Positions 16,491 to 29,184 of a DNA stretch of 64,000 bases are shown here, piece by piece. The translations under genes and the position numbers were made by a program. This DNA comes from Streptomyces sp. 549 (GTDB lineage: Bacteria > Actinomycetota > Actinomycetes > Streptomycetales > Streptomycetaceae). Location of the stretch: contig NZ_JASKMT010000009.1 in assembly GCF_030124175.1 (NCBI RefSeq), positions 1 to 64,000 of the forward strand. The letters run 5' to 3'. Within the stretch, counting starts at the first letter, position 1. The number at the start of each line of letters is the position of its first letter. The notes below the pieces were generated by a model that was given only the letters and a program-made list of their open reading frames with translations, made no database searches and was not told the origin of the DNA.

Positions 16491-19159
16491 CGACCGCCGC
16501 TGAGACATCCGCAGCCCTGGACGCCGCAGGCGCACCCGGCTCCCCGGTGATCGTGCTGATCGGCCACGGCATGGTCGGGCACCGCCTGCTGGAGGCTCTT
16601 GCCGCCCGCGGCGTGACCGGGCGGGCCCGCGTCGTCGTGCTTGCCGAGGAGCCGCGCCCGGCCTACGACCGGGTGCGCCTCACCTCCTACTTCTCCGGCA
16701 CCACACCCGAGCAGCTGGGCATGGTCGAGGACGGCTTCCTGGAGCGGCACGGCATCGAGCTGCGCCTGGACGACCCGGCCGCCTCGGTGGACCGCGCGAC
16801 CCGCACCGTCACCACCCGCTCCGGGCTGGCCGTGCGCTACGACACGCTGGTGCTGGCCACCGGCTCCTACCCGTTCGTCCCGCCGGTGCCCGGCGCCGAC
16901 AGCGAGGGCTGCTTCGTCTACCGCACCATCGAGGACCTGCTGGCCATCGAGTCGTACGCGGCCGGATCGCGCAGCGGTGTGGTCGTCGGCGGCGGCCTGC
17001 TGGGCCTGGAGGCGGCAGGCGCGCTGAAGGGCCTGGGCCTTCAGACGCACGTGGTGGAGTTCAACGACCGGCTGATGGCGCTCCAGGTCGACGACGGCGG
17101 CGGCGCCGCGCTGCGCCGCACGGTCGAGGCGATGGGGTTGAACGTGCGGACCTCCGTCGGCGGGCAGGAGATCCTGACCGGCGACGACGGCCGGGTCAGC
17201 GGCATGCGGCTGTCCGACGGCTCGGTGGTCGACACCGACCTGGTGGTGTTCTCCGCCGGGGTGCGGGCCCGCGACCAGCTGGGCCGGGACTGCGGCCTGG
17301 AGGTCGGCGAGCGCGGCGGCATCGTCGTCGACGAGCAGTGCCGCACCGAGGACCCGGCGGTGTACGCCGTCGGCGAGTGCGCCCGCGCCGCCGACGGCAC
17401 GGTGTACGGCCTGGTGGCGCCCGGCTACGAGATGGCCGAGGCCGCCGCCGACGCGATCGACGCGGCCCTCCCCGGTGAGGACGGCCGGGACTCGGCCTCC
17501 GCCGGGCAGGCCCGGTTCACCGGCGCGGACACCTCGACGAAGCTGAAGCTGCTCGGGGTGGACGTGGCGTCCTTCGGGGACGCGCACGGCCGGAGCGGGG
17601 ACTGCCTGGACGTGGTCTACTCCGACTCGCGCAGCGGCGTCTACAAGAAGCTGGTGATGTCGGCGGACGGCCGCCTGCTGGGCGGGGTGCTGGTCGGTGA
17701 GGCCGACGCCTACGGCATGCTGCGGCCCCTGACCGGTTCGGTGCCGCCGGTGTCCGCCGAGACGCTGGTGCTGCCCGCGGGCGCGGGCGCACCGGCCGCG
17801 CTGGGACCGGGCTCGCTGCCCGACGAGGCCGTCATCTGCAGCTGCCACAACGTCACCAAGGGCGCCGTGCGCAACGCGGTCACCGAGCACGACTGCACGT
17901 CGGTGCCGGAGGTGAAGAAGTGCACCAGGGCTGGCACCGGGTGCGGTAGCTGCGTCAAGGTGCTCGGCCGGATCATCGACGACGAGCTGGAGGCCCGCGG
18001 CGTCACCGTCGACAAGGGCCTGTGCGGCTGCTTCGAGCGGACCCGCCAGGAGCTGTACGAGATCGTGCACACCCTGCGGATCACCTCCTTCCGCCAGCTG
18101 CTGGACGAGCACGGCCGGGAGGCGGCCCGCGGCGGTGAGGGCTGCGAGGTGTGCAAGCCGACCGTCGCCTCGCTCATCGCCTCACTCGCCCCGGCCATCG
18201 GCGCCGACGGGCACGTGCTCGACGGCGAGCAGGCCGCGCTCCAGGACACCAACGACCACTTCCTGGCGAACCTCCAGCGCAACGGGTCCTACTCGGTGGT
18301 GCCGCGGGTGCCGGGCGGGGAGATCACCCCGGAGGGACTGATCGTCATCGGGGAGATCGCCCGGGACTTCGGCCTCTACACGAAGATCACCGGCGGTCAG
18401 CGCATCGACCTGTTCGGGGCCCGCGTCGACCAGCTGCCGGCCATCTGGACCCGGCTGGTCGACGCCGGGTTCGAGTCCGGCCACGCCTACGGCAAGTCGC
18501 TGCGCACGGTGAAGTCCTGCGTGGGGCAGACCTGGTGCCGCTACGGCGTCCAGGACTCGGTGCGGATGGCGATCGACCTGGAGCTGCGCTACCGGGGGCT
18601 GCGCTCGCCGCACAAGCTGAAGTCCGCCGTCTCCGGCTGCCAGCGGGAGTGCGCGGAGGCGCAGAGCAAGGACTTCGGGGTGATCGCCACCGCCGGCGGC
18701 TGGAACCTGTACGTCGGCGGCAACGGCGGCGCCACGCCCCGGCACGCCGACCTGCTGGCGCAGGACCTCTCCGACGCCGAGCTGGTCCGGCTCATCGACC
18801 GGTTCCTGATGTTCTACATCCGCACCGCCGACCGGCTGGAGCGCACCTCGGTGTGGCTGGACCGGATCGAGGGCGGCCTCGACCACGTGCGGGACGTCGT
18901 GGTGCACGACTCGCTGGGCATCTGCGGCGAGCTGGAGGAGCTGATGGCCGGGCACGTGGCCGGGTACCGCGACGAGTGGGCCGCCGCGCTCGCCGACCCG
19001 GAGAAGCTCAGCCGCTTCGTCTCGTTCGTCAACGCTCCCGGCACGCCCGACCCGTCGGTGCGGTTCGTCGGTGAGCGCGGCCAGATCAAGCCGGACCTGA
19101 CGCTGCTGTCCGGCCCCGACATCCCCGTCCGCACTCTTGAAGGGAGCCAGGCCCGATGA
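16487..19159 (+). CDS. nirB: assimilatory nitrite reductase [NAD(P)H] large subunit
   Basis: An 890-residue NirB. Domains in order are FAD/NAD(P) oxidoreductase (residues 1 to about 420), a BFD-like [2Fe-2S] region (CSCHNVTKGAV...CTRAGTGCGSCVK), and the nitrite/sulfite reductase domain. The last carries the siroheme-[4Fe-4S] cysteines in KSCVGQTWC and SGCQRECAEA. It reduces nitrite to ammonium with six electrons. The start is TTG overlapping the previous stop (TTGA), and the nirD start overlaps its own stop. The first dinucleotide motif reads GHGMVG, as in other NirB proteins. Confidence 0.95.
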   Translation: MTTAAETSAALDAAGAPGSPVIVLIGHGMVGHRLLEALAARGVTGRARVVVLAEEPRPAYDRVRLTSYFSGTTPEQLGMVEDGFLERHGIELRLDDPAASVDRATRTVTTRSGLAVRYDTLVLATGSYPFVPPVPGADSEGCFVYRTIEDLLAIESYAAGSRSGVVVGGGLLGLEAAGALKGLGLQTHVVEFNDRLMALQVDDGGGAALRRTVEAMGLNVRTSVGGQEILTGDDGRVSGMRLSDGSVVDTDLVVFSAGVRARDQLGRDCGLEVGERGGIVVDEQCRTEDPAVYAVGECARAADGTVYGLVAPGYEMAEAAADAIDAALPGEDGRDSASAGQARFTGADTSTKLKLLGVDVASFGDAHGRSGDCLDVVYSDSRSGVYKKLVMSADGRLLGGVLVGEADAYGMLRPLTGSVPPVSAETLVLPAGAGAPAALGPGSLPDEAVICSCHNVTKGAVRNAVTEHDCTSVPEVKKCTRAGTGCGSCVKVLGRIIDDELEARGVTVDKGLCGCFERTRQELYEIVHTLRITSFRQLLDEHGREAARGGEGCEVCKPTVASLIASLAPAIGADGHVLDGEQAALQDTNDHFLANLQRNGSYSVVPRVPGGEITPEGLIVIGEIARDFGLYTKITGGQRIDLFGARVDQLPAIWTRLVDAGFESGHAYGKSLRTVKSCVGQTWCRYGVQDSVRMAIDLELRYRGLRSPHKLKSAVSGCQRECAEAQSKDFGVIATAGGWNLYVGGNGGATPRHADLLAQDLSDAELVRLIDRFLMFYIRTADRLERTSVWLDRIEGGLDHVRDVVVHDSLGICGELEELMAGHVAGYRDEWAAALADPEKLSRFVSFVNAPGTPDPSVRFVGERGQIKPDLTLLSGPDIPVRTLEGSQAR

Positions 19160-19551
19160 CGACGACCGTGCCCGGGACGACCACCGTGCCCGACCCGCAG
19201 ACCGCCCCCCGTCCGACCACCACCGCCCGGGTGGAGGTGCGCTGGGGTGAGGAGTGGGTGCCGGTGTGCGACAGCGCCGCGCTGGTGCCGGGCCGCGGAG
19301 TGGCCGCGCTGCTGCCGGACGGGCGGCAGGTCGCCGTCTTCGTCGACCGGAACGGCCGGCCGCACGCACTCGACAACCGCGACCCGTTCACCGGCGCCTA
19401 CGTGCTGTCGCGCGGGCTGCTCGGCAGCGCCCAGGGCCGCCCCTTCGTGGCGTCGCCGCTGCTCAAGCAGCGCTTCGACCTGCTCTCCGGACTCTGCCTG
19501 GACGACGACGCGGTGTCGGTGGTCGTGCACGCCGCCCGGTTGGGCGGCTGA
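19156..19551 (+). CDS. nirD: nitrite reductase [NAD(P)H] small subunit
   Basis: A 131-residue NirD with the Rieske-like fold but without the cysteine-histidine cluster ligands, as usual for NirD. Landmarks are WVPVCDSAALVPGRGVAALL, VAVFVDRNGRPHALDNRDPFTGAYVLSRGLLG and the C-terminal LKQRFDLLSGLCL. The first 25 residues are a Thr/Pro-rich extension. ATGA overlap with nirB shows coupled translation. A strong hairpin follows about 40 bp after the stop and closes the operon. Confidence 0.93.
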   Translation: MTTTVPGTTTVPDPQTAPRPTTTARVEVRWGEEWVPVCDSAALVPGRGVAALLPDGRQVAVFVDRNGRPHALDNRDPFTGAYVLSRGLLGSAQGRPFVASPLLKQRFDLLSGLCLDDDAVSVVVHAARLGG

Positions 19552-19589
19552 CCCACGGATTGAAGCCGAAGGTCCCGGTGCCGCCCCGG

Positions 19590-19629
19590 CCGCCCCCGCC
19601 CCGGCCGGTGAAGGCCGGGGCGGGGGCGG
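19590..19629 (+). terminator. intrinsic terminator-like hairpin after nirD
   Basis: A perfect 17-bp GC-only inverted repeat with loop GGTGAA. It lies between the nirD stop and the next gene and is the strongest hairpin in this stretch. Confidence 0.75.
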
Positions 19630-19683
19630 CCGGTTGCGGACCCGGTGCTTCCGCTCCGGTGGCGCCGGGCCTACTGTGCGGTC

Positions 19684-20592
19684 ATGGTCTGGACGTCACG
19701 AGAGATCCCACATCAGGGCGGCCGCCTCGCGGTGGTCACCGGCGCCAACAGCGGCCTCGGTTACGTCACCGCCAGGGAGCTGGCACGCCACGGGGCGCGA
19801 GTGGTCCTCGCCTGCCGCAGCTCCGAACGCGGCACGGCCGCGCTGGAGAGGCTGCGGCACGAGGTCCCGGAGGCCGACGCCGAGTACCGCGCGCTGGATC
19901 TGGCCGACCTGTCCTCGGTCCGGACGTTCACCGACTCGCTGCCCGGTGACCGGCTGGACCTGCTGATCAACAACGCCGGACTGATGGCGGTGCCCTTCGC
20001 GCTGACCGCGGACGGCTTCGAGATGCAGTTCGGCGTGAACCACCTGGGCCACTTCGCACTGACCGGCCTGCTCCTCGACCGGCTCACCGGCACGCCCGGC
20101 GCCCGGGTGGTGACCGTCTCCAGCCTGATGCACCTGTTCGCCAACATCGACCTCCACGACCTGAACAGCGCGCACGAGTACCGGCGTTGGCAGGCGTACT
20201 GCCGGTCCAAGTCGGCGAACCTGCTGTTCGTGCACGAGCTGGCCCGCCGCACCGCCGGGCTGGACCTGGTCGCCGCCGCCGCACACCCCGGCTACTCGGC
20301 GACCGAGCTGCAGACCAAGGGCCCCAGGCTGGACGGCCGCCGGGGCGCTGAGCGGCTGTGGTCACTGGGCAACCGGCTGGTCACGTCCACGCCGGAGCTG
20401 GGTGCCGCACCCACGCTGTGGGCGGCGACCGCACCCGGGGTACAGCCCGACTCCTTCACAGGTCCGCGCGTCATGGGCGTCCGAGGCGCCCCGGGCCCGT
20501 CGGTGCGCGCGTCCTGGACGCGGAACGACACCGCGGGCGCGCTGCTGTGGCAGGCCTCGGCGGATCTGACCGGGGTGGACCCGAAGCTCTGA
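19684..20592 (+). CDS. short-chain dehydrogenase/reductase (retinol-dehydrogenase-like)
   Basis: A 302-residue classical SDR. The nucleotide motif is TGANSGLG, the dinucleotide-specificity loop ACRSSERG suggests NADP(H), NNAGLMA stabilises the sheet, and the catalytic set includes Ser in VSSLMH, and Tyr/Lys in YCRSKSAN, where YxxxK is shifted to YCRSK. It resembles the large group of actinobacterial oxidoreductases annotated as retinol dehydrogenase or WW-domain oxidoreductase-like. The ATG at 19684 places the Rossmann motif at the usual distance. No pathway neighbours identify its substrate. Confidence 0.88.
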   Translation: MVWTSREIPHQGGRLAVVTGANSGLGYVTARELARHGARVVLACRSSERGTAALERLRHEVPEADAEYRALDLADLSSVRTFTDSLPGDRLDLLINNAGLMAVPFALTADGFEMQFGVNHLGHFALTGLLLDRLTGTPGARVVTVSSLMHLFANIDLHDLNSAHEYRRWQAYCRSKSANLLFVHELARRTAGLDLVAAAAHPGYSATELQTKGPRLDGRRGAERLWSLGNRLVTSTPELGAAPTLWAATAPGVQPDSFTGPRVMGVRGAPGPSVRASWTRNDTAGALLWQASADLTGVDPKL

Positions 20593-21001
20593 GACCGGCC
20601 CCCGGCCGGACGGCCCCGCGCCACCTCCGAACCCGGCCGGGGCCGCCGCACCACGGTCACGACCCGGGGCGGCAGGAGCACGGGCCGGAGCCCGGGAGCA
20701 CACCCCGGGGGCGTCCGGCGCCCGGCGGGGCAGCACCCCGCCCGCCCCGCCGCCCTCGGCACCCCCCTGCGACCCGTGCGTCTCGCCTCTCGGGCGGCTC
20801 GCCCCGCCGGGCGACCGGGCGGCGCCGCTCAGCGGCGCCCTCCACTCACGGATTCATGCGTTCCACTTCTTGAGTGGAGGGCGCACACGACGGCGGAATC
20901 GGACGAACCGGGCACACCAGGTGACCGACACTACGGACTCCGAATACCAAAGCGGACATCCTTCGCGCCCGCCAAGGCGCAACAGCAGCCGTGAGGTGAC
21001 A
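20593..21001. other. gene-free region after the SDR, containing a two-way hairpin element
   Basis: No convincing gene is seen; frames here lack family signatures. At 20835-20848 and 20871-20884 a perfect 14-bp inverted repeat flanks a 22-base spacer. Inside the spacer TCCACT at 20862-20867 can pair instead with AGTGGA at 20873-20878. A smaller palindrome (GGCGCCGC and complement) abuts it on the left at 20821-20839. It could be a terminator or a switchable RNA element. Confidence 0.5.
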
Positions 21002-21189
21002 TCCCGTCAGGGACGGGAAATCCCGAATAGGCCGATATAAAGGCGTGTCACCCGATCCGGGTGACCGGACTCACAGCATGCCCGTCCGGTGCAATTGCAC
21101 CGCGGAAGGTTTATTCCGCCATTCCGTCAATTGCCGCGCTGAGCAGGTTTTTTAAGTGAACATGCTAGGTCTTTGCTCTCACTGTGAGA
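21002..21189. promoter_or_regulatory. palindrome-rich regulatory region upstream of the Rpf riboswitch
   Basis: Six dyads lie in under 190 bp. They are TCCCGTC/GACGGGA (21002-21018), GTCACCCG/CGGGTGAC (21047-21065), GTGA-N6-TCACA (21061-21075, the Crp half-site pattern), GGTGCAATTGCACC (21088-21101), GCGGAA/TTCCGC (21102-21119) and TCTCAC-T-GTGAGA (21177-21189). A TATAAA hexamer sits at 21036-21041. The stretch is more AT-rich than its surroundings. Crp control of rpf genes is known in Streptomyces; binding here is inferred. Confidence 0.55.
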
Positions 21190-21263
21190 AAAAGATCCAC
21201 CGCATAACGTGGTGAATCGGCGGTGGTCGCGCCGGGAGCGCAGGCCGGCCCGCCGCACGCCGC

Positions 21264-21293
21264 TTGTGCCGGTCAAATCGTTGTGTCTACGGT
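21264..21293 (+). promoter_or_regulatory. candidate sigma-70-type promoter for the Rpf gene
   Basis: TTGTGC and TACGGT are separated by 18 bp, and the predicted start of transcription falls at the first hairpin of the riboswitch leader. The -35 is imperfect, so this is a candidate only. Confidence 0.45.
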
Positions 21294-21294
21294 T

Positions 21295-22834
<1,540 letters not shown>

Positions 22835-22905
22835 GACACCCTCAGCGGAGGCTGATCCGGTACCCGGAACCTCCGCGCACCGGCTCCCCCACGGGATCCC
22901 CCACG

Positions 22906-22944
22906 ATGAACCGGCCGTGCCCGCGATGGGCACGGCCGGTTCAT
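22906..22944 (+). terminator. intrinsic terminator hairpin after the Rpf gene
   Basis: A perfect 17-bp inverted repeat (ATGAACCGGCCGTGCCC and complement) with a 5-base loop, 70 bp after the stop. Confidence 0.8.
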
Positions 22945-23042
22945 CATGCGTTGCCGGCCCGTCCACGTGCCGCTCCTATCTTCGGCGGCGCACCTCCGCG
23001 GCCGGCCGGCCGCGGAGGACGGACGACTTCGGTGAGGTAACC

Positions 23043-24200
23043 GTGGAACGTCGTACCTTCCTGCGCGGAGCGGTGGCCGGCGGCTCGGCCGCGGCCTTCG
23101 GCGGCACCCTGATGCGCGGCGCCGCCTACGCCGCCCCGGCCCAGCCGGGCGCGGGCCCCTACGGTCCGCTCGGCACGGCGAACAGCAACGGCATCCAGCT
23201 GCCGGCCGGGTTCAGCAGCCGGATCATCGCGCGGTCGGGCCAGCAGGTGCCCGGCACCTCCTACACCTGGCACAACGCGCCCGACGGAGGCGCCTGCTTC
23301 GCCGACGGCAGCGGGTGGATCTACGTCTCCAACTCCGAGATCAACCCCGGCGGCGGGGCGAGCGCGGTGCGCTTCAACTCCTCCGGGGCCGTCACGTCCG
23401 CCTACCGCATCCTGTCCGGCACCCGGCAGAACTGCGCCGGCGGCGCGACCCCGTGGAACACCTGGCTGTCCTGCGAGGAGGTGGACCGCGGCTACGTCTA
23501 CGAGACGGACCCCTTCGGCGGCAGCGCGGCGGTGCGGCGCGACGCGATGGGCCGGTTCAAGCACGAGGCGGCGGCGGCCGACCCGGTGCGCCGGGTGTTC
23601 TACCTGACCGAGGACGTCTCCAACGGCTGCCTCTACCGCTTCGTGCCGGCCACCTGGGGCAACCTGTCCTCGGGCCGGCTCCAGGTACTGCGGGCGGGCA
23701 CCGCCACCTCGGGCTCGTTCACCTGGGCGGACGTGCCGGACCCGACCGGCGCGACGCCCACCCGCGACCAGGTCTCCGGCGCCAAGCGGTTCAACGGCGG
23801 TGAGGGCTGCCACTACGCGGGCGGCAAGGTCTGGTTCACCACCAAGGGCGACAACCGGGTGTGGCGGCTCGACGTGGTGAGCAACACCTACGAACTCACC
23901 TACGACGACAACCTGGTGACCGGCGGGTCAGCGCCGCTGACCGGCGTGGACAACATCACCGGCACCTCCTCCGGCGACCTCTACGTCGCGGAGGACGGCG
24001 GCAACATGGAGATCTGCGTGATCACGCCGCAGGAGGTGGTGTCGCCGTTCCTGCGCGTTCAGGGCCAGTCCTCGTCGGAGATCTGCGGCCCGGCGTTCTC
24101 CCCGGACGGGCGGCGCCTGTACTTCTCCAGCCAGCGCGGCACCACCGGCAGTTCCTCGGGCGGCATCACCTACGAGGTCACCGGCCCGTTCCGCACCTGA
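23043..24200 (+). CDS. Tat-exported PhoX/DUF839-family protein
   Basis: A 385-residue protein with a twin-arginine signal (MERRTFLRGAVAGGSAAAFGG, cleavage near AYAAPAQP). The rest is a DUF839/PhoX-type beta-propeller: WIYVSNSEINPGGGASAVRF, NCAGGATPWNTWLSCEE, GCHYAGGKVWFTTKGDNRVW and LYVAEDGGNMEICVI. PhoX enzymes are calcium- and iron-dependent phosphatases. At this length it is on the short side and several PhoX metal ligands cannot be confirmed by eye, so phosphatase activity is only likely. The GTG start follows a GGTGAGG site. Upstream and downstream hairpins make it monocistronic. Confidence 0.82.
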   Translation: MERRTFLRGAVAGGSAAAFGGTLMRGAAYAAPAQPGAGPYGPLGTANSNGIQLPAGFSSRIIARSGQQVPGTSYTWHNAPDGGACFADGSGWIYVSNSEINPGGGASAVRFNSSGAVTSAYRILSGTRQNCAGGATPWNTWLSCEEVDRGYVYETDPFGGSAAVRRDAMGRFKHEAAAADPVRRVFYLTEDVSNGCLYRFVPATWGNLSSGRLQVLRAGTATSGSFTWADVPDPTGATPTRDQVSGAKRFNGGEGCHYAGGKVWFTTKGDNRVWRLDVVSNTYELTYDDNLVTGGSAPLTGVDNITGTSSGDLYVAEDGGNMEICVITPQEVVSPFLRVQGQSSSEICGPAFSPDGRRLYFSSQRGTTGSSSGGITYEVTGPFRT

Positions 24201-24260
24201 CCGGCCCGGCTGGGCCCGTGAGAGCCCGGGGGCGCCTCCTGCGCCTCCCGGCGCAAGGAG

Positions 24261-24308
24261 GAGGGGGACGGCCGTGGCACCTCCGCACAGGTGCCGGCCG
24301 TCCCCCTC
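24261..24308. terminator. bidirectional terminator hairpin between convergent genes
   Basis: Arms of 20 bp with one 2-base bulge and a 6-base loop (GAGGGGGACGGCC...GGCCGTCCCCCTC). It lies between the PhoX-like gene and ppdK, which converge. Confidence 0.8.
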
Positions 24309-24315
24309 CGGGGCC

Positions 24316-24360
24316 CGGGACCGCCGCCGCGGTGAGGGTCGCGGTGCGGCGGCGGTCCCG
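24316..24360. terminator. second bidirectional terminator hairpin
   Basis: Perfect 15-bp arms (CGGGACCGCCGCCGC and complement) with a 15-base loop, ending 17 bp from the ppdK stop. It stands in tandem with the preceding hairpin. Confidence 0.75.
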
Positions 24361-24377
24361 GAAGCGCTGCGGCGCGG

Positions 24378-27137
<2,760 letters not shown>

Positions 27138-27472
27138 GGGACGACTCCTCGCGGACGGCTGCCCTGACGGCGGGGAGCGTACCCAGATCGAAGGCGCCAG
27201 GGCACGGGTAGCAGCACGTCACACGGCTGCTACCACCCATCCGCCAGGAGATCGAAAGTAAAGGCTCGACCAAGAGAGGGCGCCCAGAGTTTTTGAACCC
27301 CGAACACTTCAATCACGCAGCGTCAAGATGGAGCGAGATCCGCTGACTCTGCGTACATGATGGGTTGATGCCGTGAAGTCGCGGAGGGTGGCACTCAGTG
27401 CCGCTCGTTGGAGAGGTGCAGAACTCGACCGAGCGCTCATGTGAGCGCCACCCCTATCAGGCGTGGCGAGAA

Positions 27473-28786
27473 TCACGCACTGCGGACGGCCCGCGTTCCA
27501 GCATCCGGACGCCGTTGCTCCCTTTTTGACGCCCGTTCACCGCCCGTGCATCCAGCGCCCGGCCGGACCGGCTCCGCGAGCCGGTCGTCGAGCCGGGCGT
27601 CGGCCAGGTCCGGCCCGTAGAGGTGCTCCACGACCATGGCCGCCGCGCCCAGCAGCCCCGCCCGCTCGCCGAGTGTGGACGTCACCACCTCCAGGCGGGC
27701 CGTGGTGCGCGGCATGGCCCGCTGGTACAGCGCCTCGCGCACTCCGCCGAGGAACGCCGGGCCGGCAAGGTCGCCGGCGAGCATCAGCACGCCCGGGTTG
27801 AGCAGGGTGACGACCGTGCCGAGCACCTCGCCCACCCGCCTCCCGGCCTGCGTGGCGAGGCGGACCGCCTCCGGCCGCCCCTCCGCCAGCAGCCGACGCA
27901 CGTCCGAGCCCGACGCCGCGGGCACTCCCGAGGCGGTGAGCTGCCGGGCGAGCGCCCGGCCGCTGGCCACCGCCGCCAGGCAGCCCTGCGAGCCGCACCG
28001 GCACAGCGCCGCCGCCCCGTCACTCAGCCGGATGTGGCCGATGTCGCCCGCTCCCCCGTCGATGCCGCGGTAGACACCGCCGTCCACCACCATGCCGGCG
28101 CCGATTCCGGTGGACGCCTTCACCAGGAGGAACGCCGCGCAACCGGGGTGCGCGGCGCGCTGCTCTGCGTAGGCCATCAGGTTGGCGTCGTTGTCGACGA
28201 GCACCGGCAGCGGCTCGGGGGTCCGGCCGACGTGCTCGGCGAGCGCCCGGCGCAGGCCGTCCGGCACCGGGTGCCCGTCCCAGCCCGGCATGATCGGCGG
28301 CTGCACCACGCGACCGGTCGACCAGTCGACCGGGCCGGGCACCGCCAGGCCCACGCCGCACAGCCGCTCCGCGTCCACCCCGGCGGTGCGCAGCAGCGGC
28401 GCGAACCACTGCCCCAGCCGGTCGAGGACCTTCTCCGGGCCGTCCTCCACCAGCAGCGGGCCGACGTGCTCGGCCAGGACCCGGCCGCCGAGGTCCAGCA
28501 CGGCGGCACGGGCGTGCCGGGTGTCGAGGTCGGCGGCGAGCACCGCGGCGTGCCGGTCGTCGAACTCCAGCCGCGTCGAGGGGCGTCCGCCGTGCGGGGT
28601 GCCGGCCGGTGCGGCGACGCCCTCCCTGACCCAGCCGGCTTCGAACAGCCGGTCGAGGCGGTGGCCGACGGTGGAGCGGGACAGGCCGGTGACCCGCTGG
28701 AGTTCGCCGCGGGTGGTCGCCCCGCCGCTGCGGATCAGCTGCAGCAGGTGGCCGGCGCTCGCCTGGTTCGTCCGGGTGGGTGGCAT
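27473..28786 (-). CDS. ROK-family transcriptional regulator
   Basis: A 437-residue ROK repressor. The N-terminal winged helix (LLQLIRSGGATTRGELQRVTGLSRSTVGHRLDRL) is followed by a sugar-kinase-like ROK domain with LAADLDTRHARAAVLDLGG, VGLAVPGPVDWSTG and the zinc-binding signature GHIRL...CRCGSQGCLAAVAS. The ATG at 28786 is preceded by a purine-rich site; the open frame further upstream is low complexity (His/Pro/Thr). It is divergent from a GH63-like gene and a debranching-type gene, so it probably represses them in response to a sugar or sugar phosphate. Confidence 0.88.
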   Translation of the reverse strand: MPPTRTNQASAGHLLQLIRSGGATTRGELQRVTGLSRSTVGHRLDRLFEAGWVREGVAAPAGTPHGGRPSTRLEFDDRHAAVLAADLDTRHARAAVLDLGGRVLAEHVGPLLVEDGPEKVLDRLGQWFAPLLRTAGVDAERLCGVGLAVPGPVDWSTGRVVQPPIMPGWDGHPVPDGLRRALAEHVGRTPEPLPVLVDNDANLMAYAEQRAAHPGCAAFLLVKASTGIGAGMVVDGGVYRGIDGGAGDIGHIRLSDGAAALCRCGSQGCLAAVASGRALARQLTASGVPAASGSDVRRLLAEGRPEAVRLATQAGRRVGEVLGTVVTLLNPGVLMLAGDLAGPAFLGGVREALYQRAMPRTTARLEVVTSTLGERAGLLGAAAMVVEHLYGPDLADARLDDRLAEPVRPGAGCTGGERASKREQRRPDAGTRAVRSA

Positions 28787-28965
28787 ACCGGGCTTCCCGC
28801 CTCTCGTGTCTCGACCACCTCGGGGGCGGTGCTGGTGGGGGTGCTGGTGGGGGGTGGCGCTGGGGGTGGAGGTTGTGCTGATGGGTGGATGGTGCGCGGG
28901 GCGCGTCGGGTAACGCCGCATCACCGGAAGCTGCGCACGCTGCCTTCAGTGTCCCTGCCAACTTA

Positions 28966-28980
28966 CCGCCACTATGGCGG
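28966..28980. promoter_or_regulatory. candidate operator between ROK regulator and glycosidase genes
   Basis: The 15-bp dyad CCGCCA-CTA-TGGCGG lies nine bases upstream of a good -35 element, inside the divergent regulator-target region. Operator function is inferred from position. Confidence 0.45.
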
Positions 28981-28988
28981 GGTTCTGC

Positions 28989-29017
28989 TTGTCTCGGGCA
29001 CAACACAGCGCTAGTTT
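28989..29017 (+). promoter_or_regulatory. candidate promoter for the GH63-like operon
   Basis: TTGTCT and TAGTTT are separated by exactly 17 bp, reading toward the glycosidase genes. This is a good match for a vegetative Streptomyces promoter. Confidence 0.55.
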
Positions 29018-29184
29018 TGCTTGTTGATGCGACGTAACTCCCCGGTGTCCGCCGGGTGAGCCCGCCGCAGCCCGTCTCCCAGCCCGCCCACACCCACGTC
29101 AGCGCCCCGTCAGCGCCTGCGTCAACGCGCCGCTGCGGGTGCGGCGGTCCGGACCGCCGCACCCGCCGACCTCTCGGAGCAGCC

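Noticed and set aside
21088..21101. GGTGCAATTGCACC considered as a Crp site
   Set aside because: It is a perfect palindrome but the half-sites are two bases closer than the Crp pattern allows; the neighbouring GTGA-N6-TCACA fits better.
27138..27472. A promoter for ppdK was looked for
   Set aside because: TTGACG-like and TACTTT-like hexamers are present on the minus strand but none pair at 16-19 bp, so no promoter is called.
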